The notes: generated from the sequence alone by a model not told the origin. A DNA stretch of 64,000 bases from Sapria himalayana (GCA_029783825.1 JAREIK010002450.1:3651022-3715021), one strand, 5' to 3'. Shown: positions 1 through 11,837, counted from the stretch's first letter. Numbers and translations are program-made.

Positions 1-309
1 AGCCAACATGGTTTAGAACTATGCCTGAACCATGGTTGTGCTGATCCGTAGCATGACTCATGTTGTGCTGGGCCTACACTTAAAGTCCCTCATGATAGGC
101 ACGTTATTCGTGCCTGGCATGTGGTAATACACGTGGTACAAGCATAATAAATTTTTTGAAAATTAGCTATGTAGCCTACATTATGACATATTTTTTAGTA
201 GGATGTTTTTTGGCTTTTCTAGCCCCCGAGGCCTGACAATGATAGTGACAACTAACTGGACAATGCTTGTCATAGTAGTATGTTTTGCATTTATAGCTGA
301 TACCCTAAT
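1..309. other. Unassigned sequence at window edge
   Basis: No coding signal was found. The first 140 bases are richer in GC and hold repeated tgctgggcc/cctggcatg-like words that resemble the subterminal parts of the hAT elements elsewhere in the window. This may be the cut-off end of such an element, but no terminal repeat is visible. Confidence 0.25.
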
Positions 310-2280
310 TTTAGTATCATGATTGTTAGATGGAAATTAAATATTTAAAATATTGGTCATTCATTCAATCTTTTTATTACTTAGTTATTTGTTTGAAATG
401 GATTTTAATGTTAAGATGAAAATATTATAAAATATATTAAGATATATATTAACTTGTATGAATAAGTATACAAATCTAAAGGTTTAATTCACAAAATATT
501 AACTAACATATTTATATTTTATTATGTGTGGTAATTAGCAAGGGACAAATGATGGGATAATTTATTGAATATGAGTGAGAAAAAGATACATAACAGGAGA
601 AGGAGCAAGGGACAAGGCAGTGAAGTGGATGGAGTGTCAAAAATCTGGTTGAGCCAGGGTAGCAGCCGGTTAAGCTGAGCTTGAGAGAAGTGATGAACTA
701 AAGCTAGGCAAGATGCTAAAGGAAAGGAGATCCAGAAACTACACAAATGGAGCAGCAGGAAACACTTCTAACATATAAAACAAGAGCAAATGAATGGAAA
801 AGACTGCCAGATAACATTTAAAGATCAAAGTATTGGTAGAATTTGGATTAAAATGCTCATGATGGGCTATGATGTTAGAGCTTCTTTAAATTAAGAATTA
901 AATAAGATACGATATTTTTTTGTGTTTTATTTGAGAAAGGGTGTAAGAGGTAAAAGGGTAGCTTTAGTTTGTAATCAATAGTATTCCTCGGCCAAAAGAG
1001 AGAGTATTAAAAATAAAAACTAATTTAAAAAAAATATTGAATATGAATGTGTTGTCTTTATATCTAGATATTGAGTACTGTTTTATTTTATCATATGATG
1101 ATATTATAAATTTTGCTATATTGGGCTGATAGAAATTGAATGAATTTATTTATTTTATGTTATCTAAGATAATATATGATTTACTGACCATACTGATGTC
1201 AACATAATATCATAGTCTTTTTTTTTTGGTGATGAATATTTTTTCAGATAAGAGATCTAAACTATAATTATATATCATAAAAATATTTTTATTCTTAAAG
1301 GATTGAGAAAATTAAAAAATGAGTATCTATGATAAAGTAAGTATTATTACTAGATGATGACTCATGATAACATTGAGAATATTATGGTTAATGCTAATTT
1401 TAGAATCAGGCGTGATGATTCGAACCAGACTACTGAGATAGACTGAATTATGGTTTCCTTTTTTTCATGTTTTATATTTAGTGTTTTTATTTTGATAATG
1501 TATTTTTTTTTATAATTAATTTTTTTTAATCTATATTTTGTTGTTATTTATCTTATGAAGCTTATGCCATAATATTTGAAAATAAAATATATGTATATTT
1601 TTTTTAATTTTTAATAATTAACTTTTAATAATTATTTGTTATTTGTAATTTTGTATTTAATAATTAATTTTTAAAAATTAATTATTTATAATTAACTTTT
1701 AATAATACAATGCAATTAACTTTTAATAAATAATTTTTTTGTTTATAATTTTGTATTTAAATTTTATTTAAAATTTTTGTTATTTGTTTAATGATCTGAA
1801 CTGCATTTCCATTACTGCACTGCAACTATATTGCCATGTCATAGCCAGTTGGGCAGTTTTGACCGCTCATAGACCATGTGAAATGGCTCGCAACCCCATA
1901 GCCCAAAGGCCATCAGCCCATTGTGTCCCCCTCAATGGGCCTTGGGCCCTTGACAGTTTGGCTGCTGCCCAATGCCCCAATGACTCTTGGACTTGGTTGG
2001 CCAGGGCTAGTTTATCAGGATGGCCAGCTGCCACACCAGTGTCATGTCACTGCCGGCCTGACTTGGCATGATCGGGTCCAACCTAGCATGCCCGGCATGC
2101 CTGGTTCGTAAAGTCATTTCATCAGGTCATGCCAGGCTAACATGTAATTTGGCCATGTCAACACGACCATGACATTGCATGAGCACCCTCCTTATGCTCT
2201 GTTCGACATGGCACAGTGTTTTGATTGGGTTACCAAATATTAGGTTGTGCTGTCACAGCACAACCTATTTGACATCTTTA
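310..2280 (+). mobile_element. Decayed hAT transposon remnant (copy E)
   Basis: Around 325-365 the sequence matches at DNA level the 'KYLKYW' coding block of the hAT copies at 16.7, 38.4 and 48.9 kb. At 1150-1400 it matches their C-terminal dimerisation and tail region, including the 'gagaatatt' words also seen near 35.05 kb. A GC-rich tail at 1850-2270 ends in ttgacatcttta (2269-2280), a decayed form of the ttgacacctcta terminal repeat of the better copies. No open frame survives, and the 5' half is missing or unrecognisable. A LINE insertion splits it at 578-1034. It is the same family as the remnant at 33.4-35.7 kb and of similar age. Confidence 0.5.
578..1034 (+). mobile_element. 5'-truncated LINE insertion with target-site duplication
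   Basis: The insert is bounded by tattgaatatgagtg at 563-577 and tattgaatatgaatg at 1035-1049, a 15-bp direct repeat with one mismatch, as expected of target-primed reverse transcription. It ends in an A-rich tail (1009-1034). The block before the tail (gtttgtaatcaatag, then ccaaaagagag) matches the 3' end of the larger LINE near 20.98-21.03 kb, which also fixes the orientation. No coding sequence is retained. It lies inside hAT remnant E and is therefore younger than that element. Confidence 0.62.
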
Positions 2281-2601
2281 GGGCATAATGACAGTAATGG
2301 AAATAATCATTGGGGTGTTAAATAAGTTTTTCAAAAGCTTTTTCCTCACTTGACCTTAGAAGATTATTGAAAGCTAACTTTGATGGATAATTATTTTGGG
2401 ATTCAAATATAACTGATACATACAAATTATTTTGAGTTGAAATCTAATCTAATTGTCATGATACATCATTATGGTGAATAATTTTTAGAAAATCCGAATA
2501 GTTACATTATAATTTCTTGAAGTTGTGTGATACATTAAAGATGAATAAAATTAGCCCCAAGGCCTGATATGATAAAATTGTGCCTTTTCTTATTTTATTT
2601 G

Positions 2602-2788
2602 TGTTGAGAGTTTAAGAAATTCTTAAAAAATCTCTGATTTATTTCCTATTCTTCTTGTATATTATTTTCTTTTTATTTGTATTAAATTTATTTTTTTTTT
2701 CTTCCTGACCTCTATAAATAGGTAAAACTTATGGTGTATTTAATAAATTCAATAAGAAAGAAATATGTTATTTCCTTCTCTCTTAACG
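2602..2788 (+). repeat. 5' LTR of the internally deleted Copia
   Basis: It starts tgttgag and ends ctcttaacg, where the final ca has become cg. It carries a TATA-like ctataaatagg near 2712 and aligns along its length with 4810-5001, including the shared tttctttttatttgta and ttaataagaaagaaa blocks. Confidence 0.65.
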
Positions 2789-3356
2789 TGGTATTAGGGG
2801 GTTGGAAGGTTCTGGTTCGGAGTTTGTTGTATATTCAATTATGACAATCCATCTAATAGTTTAATTTCTTTTTGGCCTTTCCACCTTTATCACAAAGAGT
2901 ACAAGGACTTTTAATCGTCATCATACCTTCACCGCCATTGATGTATTATTCCAGCATCGTCCTCAACTATCCTCAATGGCGAGATATCACCACCTTCAGA
3001 CTCGTCGGCTGTCAATCTACCTACCGGAGAAAAAACTCTGGCAACCGCCCTATGACGACCAAACTTCACCACCAAGCTCGACTCCCTTTAGTGCAGCCTT
3101 GTAGCACCTTGCATCCTTGGTTCAACGCCTCCAACTATGAGTTTTTGCACAGTCTCTATCCGACTAGGCTAGTTCTCTAGATTGTTTATGTTTTCTCTTC
3201 TTTTTCCATGGTCGGACTTTCCCAAACATCTCAGTAATATTTGCTTCATTTAATCCTCATAGTAATTCCCTGAGTTCTCATCAACCATTGCTTGTTTCCT
3301 GCCCGAATGAGAGAGAGCCTCATGAACAATGTGAGAAATAAAAAACAAAAGTCAAG

Positions 3357-4800
3357 ATGAAAGTAAAAATAAATATAGTAGAGATTGGTCTAGACGGTCG
3401 AGTTTATACGGTTAAGATTGGTCTAGATGGTTGGGTGGATCGTCTCAAAGCTTGTTTGGTTACTAAGGGGTATACTCAGATTTATGAGTTTGATTACTAT
3501 GACAATTTCTCTCATATTGTCAAGATGACTTTCGTTCTTCTTTTTTTCTCTATGACCGTTATGAGCTATTGGTCATTGTTTTAGTTGAACATTACAAATG
3601 TCTTCTCCATGGCGACCAGATGAGGAGGTATATATCAAGTAACCTATCAGGATTAGTTTCTCAAGGAGAGTTTGGTTTAGTATGTAGGCTATGTCATTTC
3701 TTATATGGCTTAATACAGTCTCCTAGAACAAGGTTTGACCATTTTAGCCTTGTAGTATAGGAGTTTAGTATGACTCGAAGCACATCAGATCACTCTGTAT
3801 TCTATCATACATCATCAGCATAGTTCATCTATCTGATTGTTTATATAGATGATATTGTTATAACATGTAGTGATCATGATAATATACAGAAATTTAAATA
3901 GTATCTCTTCAATCACTTTCAAACAAAAGACTGGGGAAAACTCAAGTATTTTTGGATATTTAGATAGCTCAGTCTAGTTTCTGTGTGGTCTTGTCTCAGA
4001 GGAAGTGTGTCATGGATATATTAGAGGAAACAAGTATACTAGACTATAAACTAGTAGACATTTCTATGGATTCAAATGTTAAACTTGTACTTGGACATGG
4101 GATGCCTCTTCGAGATTCAGGGAGTTTTCAATGACTAGTGTGAAGACTAAATTACCTCACTATCACTCGACCAAGCATTTTTTTCCTGTGAGTGTAATTA
4201 GTCAATTCATGCAGTCACTACGTGATAGTCATTGAGATATTGTAATCTATATTTCTGATATATCAAAGGAATATCAGGCTAAGTGGTGTTATATCATATA
4301 TGAAAACAAAGGTCACATCCATATTGTTGGATATTGTGATAGAGATTGGGTAGGCTCGTTTGTAGACAGATGTTCTACTTCAGGATATTGTGTATTTATT
4401 AGAGATAACTTGATGTCTTGGAAAAGTAAAAAACAAGATGTAGTGGTTAGGTCTAGTGGTGAAGTTGAGTATCGAGTTATGGTTTTGACAACTTGTGAAC
4501 TTATATGGCTCAAATAATTTCTTCAAGAGCTAAGAGTTAGAAATGATGACCAAATGACACTTGTGTGTGATAACCAAGCAGCTCTACATGTTATTTCCAA
4601 CCTAGTCTTTCATGAAATGATCAAACGTATTGAAGTGAACTCTTACTTCATTCGCGAGAAGATTGTCTAAGAATGGATGACTACTTAATTCGTCAACTTG
4701 AGTGACCAACTAACAGATATTTTCACTAAGTCTTTTCGAGATTCAATGATTTAGTTCAATTGTAATAAGCTTAGTGCATATAATCTATATGCTCTAGTTT
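3357..4800 (+). pseudogene. Copia reverse transcriptase and RNase H pseudogene
   Basis: This was the pol C-terminal half of a Copia polyprotein. In order it shows the RT start ('DRLKACLVTKGYTQIY'), a YIDD catalytic box near 3842-3853, the 'HFQTKD' block, and RNase H with 'STSGYCVFI' near 4375-4405, '[10 protein letters not shown]', a 'CDNQAALHV' block near 4570, and the terminal 'LTDIFTKS' block. Many frameshifts and stops break it. It parallels 30250-31660 almost block for block. There is a small duplication at its start (gattggtctaga appears twice at 3384-3430). It cannot encode a working enzyme. Confidence 0.75.
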
Positions 4801-4809
4801 GAGGGAGAA

Positions 4810-5001
4810 TATTGAGAATCATAAGATATTCTTAAATATTCTATAATTTATTTCCCATCTTTCTTGTATATTATTTTCTTTTTATTTGTACATAATTTAT
4901 TTATTTATTTTTATCTTCCTACCCTCTTTAAATAGGTTGAACTATGATATATTTAATCAATTTAATAAGAAAGAAAATTATTCTTTTATTATCTCTTAAC
5001 A
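4810..5001 (+). repeat. 3' LTR of the internally deleted Copia
   Basis: Partner of 2602-2788. It starts tattgag (tg has become ta) and ends ctcttaaca. It follows the purine tract that ends the RNase H frame. Confidence 0.65.
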
Positions 5002-5116
5002 AAAGATAAAGTCACGAGCTGGTTCTAGTTCTTATCTAGATAATCCTTTGAGAGGTGAGATTAACGTATACAAGTTTTTCTAATCAAATTTTTACATTCT
5101 CAAATTAAATCTCAAC

Positions 5117-5715
5117 TAAGGGGACAAATAGACGTGCCATTTCTAAAAAAAAATAGCATGACATGGCTTATTTTTAAGGCCCATCCGGTCTACCAATTTG
5201 TGCCCATAACAATATGGTTTTTAGCACGGCCTATATTGTCCTGACACAATTCTAAAAATTAGTAGCTCAACACGGTCCGTTGGCATGTCTTTTGCCCATG
5301 TCATCTTAGGTCATGTTGAGTATTGCTAAGCTTTGTTAGGCTTGGCCAGATTAGCCTAAGTTCATTCCAGGCTAATATAGGTTCAATTCATGCTAGTTTG
5401 GTTCATTCTATACTAGCCTGGGTCAGGTCAGGCTAGGCTGGTTCGTTCTAGGGTAGCTTATTTGGCTAGCCTGGGTCAGGTCGTGCTAGGCTGGTTCGTT
5501 CTAGGGTAGCCTATTTGGCTAGTCTGGCTAAAACCAGCTCGCATGGGCTTTTGTGCTGGGCCATGCTATGCCGCATCTCATGTGCTAGGAACTCTGGCCC
5601 GACCATGTCACAGGTTGGCCTAAGCCTGGTCCAGGCTTGAGTTTGAATCGGTCGTGCCGTATCAGTCACAACTTAATCATGCCGTGCCTCATGCCAAGCC
5701 CAGTTGATACCTCTA
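5117..5715. mobile_element. Non-autonomous hAT-like element, decayed
   Basis: The right end ttgatacctcta (5704-5715) is one base from the ttgacacctcta hAT terminus at 39.8 and 50.1 kb. The left end, taaggggacaaatagacg, is a poorer match to tagaggtgtcaa. The interior is GC-rich with repeated gccatgc/ggcctag words and has no transposase frame, as in the non-autonomous element at 35.8-40.0 kb. No 8-bp target duplication could be found, so the left boundary is tentative. Confidence 0.45.
5415..5520. repeat. 53-bp tandem duplication
   Basis: Two adjacent 53-base units (5415-5467 and 5468-5520), both opening agcctgggtcaggtc, differ at only a few bases. They lie in the subterminal part of the non-autonomous hAT-like element. 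Confidence 0.8.
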
Positions 5716-7600
5716 GGGAGAGAAGCCAATTTAGGCAAGAGGAATATGAGATATTGTATGATGCTTATGACCAATTCAAAGATTTACCTAGTAGATATCT
5801 ACAACATGAATTTGAATTATGGTTCTAAGCACATATATTCTTAAAAGATTTGAACTACATGACAATGAGCACAAATGATGTAGTCTCATATGACTTCATC
5901 ATGAACAAGTATTTCGATGAGGCTCATTTCTTGTTTGAAGGGTTAGCCAAGAAAATCTATGAAACTCGAATGAAAGATCAAGTGAAAGGAAACAAGCATG
6001 AGTATTGGAGTTGGATAGAATAATGATGATAGAGGTGAAGCTTGATGTGGCTTTCAGCAAATTTAGAGCTCAATATGATAAACGGTCTATTGGGGGAGAA
6101 ATAAATATTTTGCAATAGTAAAAATTGATAATTTTTGACCTAATATATCTGATGAAGTTAGTATTCTGAAGAATAGAGGGTATGTGTTTAATTTCAATAA
6201 TAATGCTCTTATACATTATTATCAAAACGTGAAAAATTATAAAAGTTTATGATTTGGCATTAATGAGAATGTGTAGTAAATCTTGAGATAATATTAGAAG
6301 ATTTTTTGATTAACTCATCAAAATATCACATGCAAAGAGCTTTGAGTTCCAACTATAGCAACTCAAATAAGTGATGTACAAGAAAATCAAATGGAACCGA
6401 TAGAAATAAGGTTAGATTACACAAATTTGATGATGAAAACTATTAAGAAATTAAAATTGAGTAACTAGCAATAACAATGAAAGAGAAGAGCACCAACAAA
6501 CAACCATGCAATACTAAGGTGAACTCAAATAGGTGTATGTCCATAATACTTAGAAAGGATAAAAAATTAGAAGATCAGAAAACAAAAGAGAAATCCAAAG
6601 AGGCTATTGATGCAAAAGATGAAGTGCTAACAATGTTATGGTTTTTTCCAAAGTCATACCATACATTGCTATGATATTCGATGCTGTGATTTTAGAAAAA
6701 GTCACAACATTATTATATCTCATTATCCATCTTATGCCATTAGCTATTATATATAAACAAGTAGAATTGGAAGAGAAGATACAAATGAACCGAAGTAATG
6801 AATATAAGGACGACTTGTCAAATAATGATTATGCATATGGTAAACAAACTTCCTAACTTAATTTTTCTTTTTTGCAATCATTTAGAAAAAAAAATAGGAT
6901 GAACAATTCGATCAATTTCTTAATATCTAAGTCAACATTCATTTTGCTAAAAGCTTATCTCAGATGCCTCACTACTTAAATATTTTGAAGGATAATTTAA
7001 GTAACAAGAAGAGATTGAAGATGTATGAAATATTGAGCATGACCAAGAATTATAGCACAATTATTCAACGTAAGCTCCCATGAAATTTCATGTGCTATTG
7101 GGGACTATACTTTCTTGAAGATATGTGACATGTGAGCAAGTGTAAAGGTGATGCCATTGGTTATAGTTTCAAAGTTAAATTTTGATGAGATGACTCCAAC
7201 TTCTCTCTCTCTATAGATGGTAGACTGATCGATCAAATTTTTGAGGGAATTATTGAAGATGTGCTAGTCAATATTAGAAAGTTTATGTTCTCTACTGACT
7301 TTGTTATGTTGGATATGGTGAAGAATTGTATGTCCTGTTAATCTTGAATGACTATTCTTGGTGACTAGACATATATTGATTGACATAAAGAAGAAAAAAT
7401 ATACATTTCATATGGATGAAGAGCAAGTAAAATTCAACTTGTATAAAAATATGCATATTGAAGATGATTACGAGGAAAATTGCTAGAGAATGGTTAGCCT
7501 CATATACACAAACGAAAAACATGACATGGATTTCAGATGAATTTTTTGGTTGATTGTTAGCCTGAAGAAGATCAAGAAGCTGATGAACTAGAAATTTGGA
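5716..7600 (+). pseudogene. Athila-like Gypsy gag-protease remnant
   Basis: These are broken pieces of a plant Ty3/Gypsy polyprotein of Athila type. At 5725-5990 the gag core reads 'EEYEILYDAYDQFKDL', followed by the 'MNKYFDEAH' block. Near 6200 there is an 'NFNNN' stretch. At 6530-6620 'LRKDKKLEDQKTKEKSKE' matches the Athila 'LRSGK' linker. At 6960-7070 the pre-protease block (frames alternating) reads 'NLSNKKRLKMYEILSMTKNY'. The aspartic-protease region at 7085-7440 keeps 'ASVKVMPL' and 'HILIDIKKKKYTFHM', with the catalytic loop broken by a stop. Stops and frame changes are frequent. No RT or integrase was recognised downstream. The 3' end of the same element is probably near 9.9-10.0 kb. 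Confidence 0.65.
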
Positions 7601-8680
7601 AGAAAAAAAAGTAACAGTCAATTTTGATAAATAAATTTTTTGTGATATTTATTAAAGTCACTGACATCAAAGAAAATCTGCCTTGAAGTTGCGAATAAGT
7701 AGGTAAGGCAAAATTCTTAAATGAACAACACAGACAAATCATTAAGAGAGCTCTTGAAACCAAAGAAAGATTGCAACATGAGGAAAATTTACTACTGATG
7801 TATGATGTACTAGGAGTGAAAGATGATGCAAAGATAAATATTAATGAATATCAGAAAGAAAAAGAGGCCAAAGTTGATGTGCAGAAGGAAGTCACATGAA
7901 TTTTCAAAATGTCGTGAATATGCAATTGAGATCGATGAAGTAACAAGTTGCAACAGGAGAAAAAATTTTGATTTTGAAGAAATAGAAGCTGCAAGAACTG
8001 GTCGCTACTTATTCCATAGCCGCAACACAACTGCTCCATAGAACAAATGTTGATGCCGCGACTTCATAAAAAGTCGTAGCATTAGTTAAGGTGATCACAC
8101 TCAATGATATTGTAATGATTAATAAAGTTGTGATATCATTTGAAGAATATCTTAGAGGAAGGAATCTGGTAGATGGCTTGATGTTGAACGATAAATTTGG
8201 AAGATATGCTGGGCAGAAAGATTATAGAAGAAGATAGCTTGGATTTCTAAAGTTTTTGATTAAAATAGAAATTCAAAAATTGGCCTAACTAAAGATGTTC
8301 AAACGTAGCATTATTTGGGAGGCAATCCATAATTTATTTTTGTGCTGTGTATTATAATTTTTTTCATTATTTTTTTTGATGTATACATTCTATTCAAATA
8401 CTTATACGTATACAAAAGAAGCCGCGACTCTTAAATCCCGTTGTGAGTTTCCACCTAGACAAAAAAATTCATGATGCTCCTAACTAACCCGCGACTATAC
8501 TTTTAAAGAAAAGTCACGACCAAACACAAAGTTGGACCTATTTTTTATCGTTTGCAACTAAGCTTTAATTTTATTAAGTTTTCCTAAAAATGTTTGCAAC
8601 TAAACTTTAAATATCATAAATTTCAATTTTTTCCTAAAAATGTTTCCTCTCCTCCACTACTTATGAAAATTGTCACGACA
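7601..8680. other. Unassigned AT-rich tract with repeated gtcgcgac-like words
   Basis: No recognisable coding region. At 7990-8090 and 8420-8520 there are repeated, partly inverted gccgcgac, gtcgtag, gtcacgac and gtcgctac words, like the subterminal motifs of CACTA or other DNA transposons. Matching words recur at 10.18-10.45 kb. The tract may be non-coding Athila sequence or a decayed DNA transposon. Confidence 0.3.
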
Positions 8681-8689
8681 CTAGTTGGT

Positions 8690-9170
8690 GGAATTCAAAG
8701 TTATAGAGGATAAAGAAACTATCATTTCTAAGCTTAGGGAAAGAATAGAGGAAACTGAATTGATCCACAAGGTTAAAAGGAAGCCAAGTGCTACCATGAT
8801 TTCCTCATAAGCTTTGGTGCACAAATTTATGGTTTTGACTGAAAGGAGGAAGAGATGGATAACACATATCTTTGCAAAAGAATATTTTGTGGGTGAGCAG
8901 AGATTTGAAGAGTTTATCGCATATTTCCAACTAATAATTGAGATGAAGATTTGAAATAAGTTTTTCACCCACATGGAAAGAGTCACCATGTTAATTGTGA
9001 GAGGGTTATACTCTAATCTTGAAGACATGCAAGATGAGATGTGCTACGTTCAAGGAGTTTGGGTATGTTTTCATAGGAATTTTATAAATGAATTATATGG
9101 TAAAAGAGGGTTGTTGATGGTACAACCTATAGAACTTTAAAAATACAATCAAATTATAAGGACTTTGCAA
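8690..9170 (+). pseudogene. Transposase_32-like plant transposon protein remnant
   Basis: The plus strand reads, with stops, 'AKEYFVGEQRFEEFIAYFQ', then 'NKFFTHMERVTMLIVRGLYS', then 'VQGVWVCFHRNFINELYG'. This follows the block order of the 'putative plant transposon protein' family: a variable helix, a V-REFY-N block, then a V-RG-V-F---IN-L-G block. That family often accompanies Gypsy elements, and this copy lies inside the Athila-like region. The molecular function of the family is not established. Several stops make it a relic. Confidence 0.45.
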
Positions 9171-9414
9171 AGACATTGATAGATGGTATGGAAAATGTAG
9201 AGTAATATCAAAAAGTATCTATGGGCTATTAGTGAGGGGAGGATAACATAATAGAACAAAATATGGTGGTATTTTTTTATGTTCTATTTTGTAGCCGATT
9301 CTCTATTTCTCTATCATCATGCAAGATAATACGATATTGTTATTTGTCCTGATGAGATGGTATAAAATTCATATTAGGAAGATTCTATGCCTTACAAGAT
9401 AAGTATTTTTTTAT

Positions 9415-9657
9415 CTAAACTTGGAACGAGAGGGGGGGGGGGATTTCAAACTTGGCCATATTTTTTTATCTAAATTATTTTTTTATTTATTTAAATTATT
9501 TTTTAAGAATAATATTTATAAAGATAATTATTTTTATTTGTTTTTATCATACTGTGTCTTAGCCGTATTCGTATCCTAGTTTTTTAAAATTTACTGTGTC
9601 CCCGTATCTCATCTTGTTGTATTCCCGTATTCGTATCATTGTCTATGTTTCTTAGAA
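9415..9657 (+). mobile_element. 5'-truncated copy of the G-rich, gtatcc-rich repeat
   Basis: It has an 11-base G run (9432-9442), an AT-rich middle, and a terminal block rich in gtatccgtatt words, ending cttag at 9655. The block order matches the plus-strand units at 46.2-46.9 and 50.2-50.8 kb and the inverted copy at 61.4-61.8 kb. The first half, with the gatacacgg-like words, is missing. Confidence 0.6.
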
Positions 9658-9899
9658 TGAGATTTCAAAGTTGATGGAATGAGTAACGAATAATAAGGAA
9701 GATGCAGAAAGATCTTTCATATCTATTCCCAGATTTATGTTCTCTAGAATATAATTTTCATGCAAGTATTTAGATACCAAGGGCTAGTTACTCTGTCAAC
9801 TTTCTTCTTTATGTTGATGTAATATGTAATTATTCTTTTGATTATTAATGTATTTTTCCTTTTTGGTTGTTCTAGATAGAGCTTCAGAGAGAGTGAGAG

Positions 9900-10040
9900 G
9901 GAGCCTGAGTCTTTTTGCTCGAGGATGAGCATTTATTTTAATGTGTGCTATTATTTGGTACTCAAAGTTTTGATTTTTATTTGTAGATACTTTATATTAT
10001 TTTTATGATATGATTATATTAAATTTGGGGCATGGTCTGA
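9900..10040 (+). other. Probable 3' end of the Athila-like Gypsy element
   Basis: The words gctcgaggatgagcattt (9918-9935) and aaatttggggcatgg (10021-10035) resemble the conserved aggacgagca and aagtttgggg stretches that lie between the last frame and the 3' LTR of Athila elements. No LTR pair could be matched. This supports treating 5.7-10.0 kb as one decayed Gypsy. Confidence 0.4.
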
Positions 10041-10138
10041 GTTTATATGTGTACAAAGATTATGATGACTTGGTGGAAAGTAGAATTGGAGGGCAGAACA
10101 AGGAAAAATTAAATATTTGTAAAGTCATAACTTATTCA

Positions 10139-10459
10139 CACTAGTACATACTTCTTGATAAGCTGTGATAACCTTTCTTAGTTGTAACTCTATAAACAAA
10201 TCGTGATAATCTTTGTACATAAATTTAATCTTTAATTTTGTAATTTGTTTTTCGTGACTGTGATATTATCTTGAAGTCGTAATTGTATTAGTTTGAAATT
10301 ATAAATTTAATCACGATATTATTTCTATGCCACAACAAACGAGTATCAAACTAGTTTAAGAAGTCGTGATATTTTCTAGCATTGTGACATATTCTTTACA
10401 AAGCTAAATATCACATAATATTAAGTAATTTTTAGTTGTGACAACTTTTTTTGCAGTAA
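10139..10459. mobile_element. Candidate CACTA-derived non-autonomous element
   Basis: The left edge reads cactagtacata and the right edge ttttttgcagta, a decayed inverted partner. Between them are repeated tcgtgat, gtcgtaat and tgtgat words in both orientations, like CACTA subterminal repeats. The target duplication expected (3 bp) is too short to decide. No coding capacity. Weak call. Confidence 0.3.
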
Positions 10460-10697
10460 CTTTATGTTTCAGAAAGGAATTATCTTGGTCATGATTATTC
10501 TTGTCATCGTGATTTTGTGTTCTAGAGAATAATTATCTTGGTCTTCATATTTTTGTCGCTATGATCACATGCTCAAGAGAGGAATTTTTTATTCATGGTC
10601 ATTCTTTCTGTCATAACTTTATGTTTCAGAGATGAATTACCCAGATCATGGTATTTTCGTGCCAATGTGACTTTATGCTTCAAAGGGGATTCACAGA
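10459..10697. repeat. Degenerate 53-bp tandem repeat, about 4.5 units
   Basis: Successive units begin near 10459, 10512, 10565, 10617 and 10671. Each opens with a variant of ctttatgtttcaga and continues with a variant of ggaattatcttggtcatg. The units are well diverged, so the array is old. It abuts the right edge of the CACTA-like candidate. Confidence 0.6.
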
Positions 10698-11829
10698 ACA
10701 CCTAGAATCATAATTTCAACCTAAAATTATAACTCTTAACTTGAAGATCCATGCAACAACTTGACGGAACCCTGATGATATAAAATAGGGACTTAAAGAT
10801 TCTTGAAAAGAGCTCGGGGATTTGCATTTTGAAGCCAAGAATATGTTAAACCTAAATGGGCATGAATTGCAACACTTAATTAGTAATAAATTCAAGTTGA
10901 ACGCAAGTAAGAATTGATTGAGAAATGAGTTTGAGACCTAAATCCTCACATCAATTGTCATTGATTGGCAACCCTTGATTCAACGAGATGAAATATCAAA
11001 TTTCTGATGCAACATTTTTCTAATAATAGGCTAAAAGAAATCAATAGGAAGCTCAAACTTAATTAATAACACATTATTTTATATCTTACGAAGTTATTAA
11101 AGGTATTGAATTGAAATATTTTATTATAACTTATTATTTTATATCTTACAAATTTATTAAAACTCAAACATAATCAAAAGTTTAAACGTAACTAATAACT
11201 TATTATTTTGCTTTTTTATGATAATATAGGTTGGATAATAGAAATATATAAGCATAGTTATGAACAATTGACATGTTATTTAAAAGGAGTATAAGTACGA
11301 ATGATTTACAAATAGAGTAATTATGTTTTTGGTAGTGAATCAAAATATTAAAGGTATTGATACAAGTGAATCATACTTAGTAGTGATACTTCTATGTTAA
11401 TAACCATCTTGTATGCCAAGAAAATAAAAGGAAAAATCAATATTATCTTATTCTTCATTTGAAAATCAAACATAATATTATCTCAATAGTAATGAATATT
11501 TATCATACACAAGGAAGAAAATCAATCTTAGAGATTCAGTATTAATTTGAGATTCAAATCTATCTCGTTGAATTATATAAATTATATGACCAGCTGATAT
11601 TGTTAGTTGATCAAATTGCTCATATAATTTCTATTGGATATATATTTTGATCTATATCCAATTATTTATTTGTACGAATCATATTGTGTTAATTTTTCAT
11701 TGATCTTATAATTATTTTATATTATTTTTTTAATTTATTTGATAGTTGTCATTCACAAAAAATTATTGATGCAATTGTTATATATATATATATATATAAT
11801 TTGAGAAATCAATGGTTAGCTAAAACTAG
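10698..11829. other. AT-rich gap, nothing recognised
   Basis: I see no frame with family resemblance and no boundary repeat. Around 11060-11210 the phrase attattttatatctta recurs, a local duplication. A short (TA)n microsatellite lies at 11780-11800. Confidence 0.5.
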
Positions 11830-11837
11830 CTATCCAC

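Larger units (their letters stand above)
2602..5001 (+). mobile_element. Internally deleted Copia LTR retrotransposon
   Basis: Two LTRs of about 190 bp (2602-2788 and 4810-5001) flank a 2-kb interior. A decayed initiator-Met tRNA primer site, tggtattaggggg, abuts the 5' LTR at 2789, and a purine-rich tract (gagggagaa, 4801-4809) precedes the 3' LTR. The interior keeps a leader (2802-3340) and then jumps to reverse transcriptase and RNase H. Gag, protease and integrase are gone. The RT resembles that of the Copia at 26.9-31.8 kb, although the LTRs differ in length. No matching 5-bp target duplication is visible (atttg left, aaaga right). Confidence 0.7.

Noticed and set aside
8681..9028. 115-codon minus-strand ORF
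   Set aside because: The plus strand carries the Transposase_32-like blocks; the minus-strand frame is hydrophobic antisense with no match.
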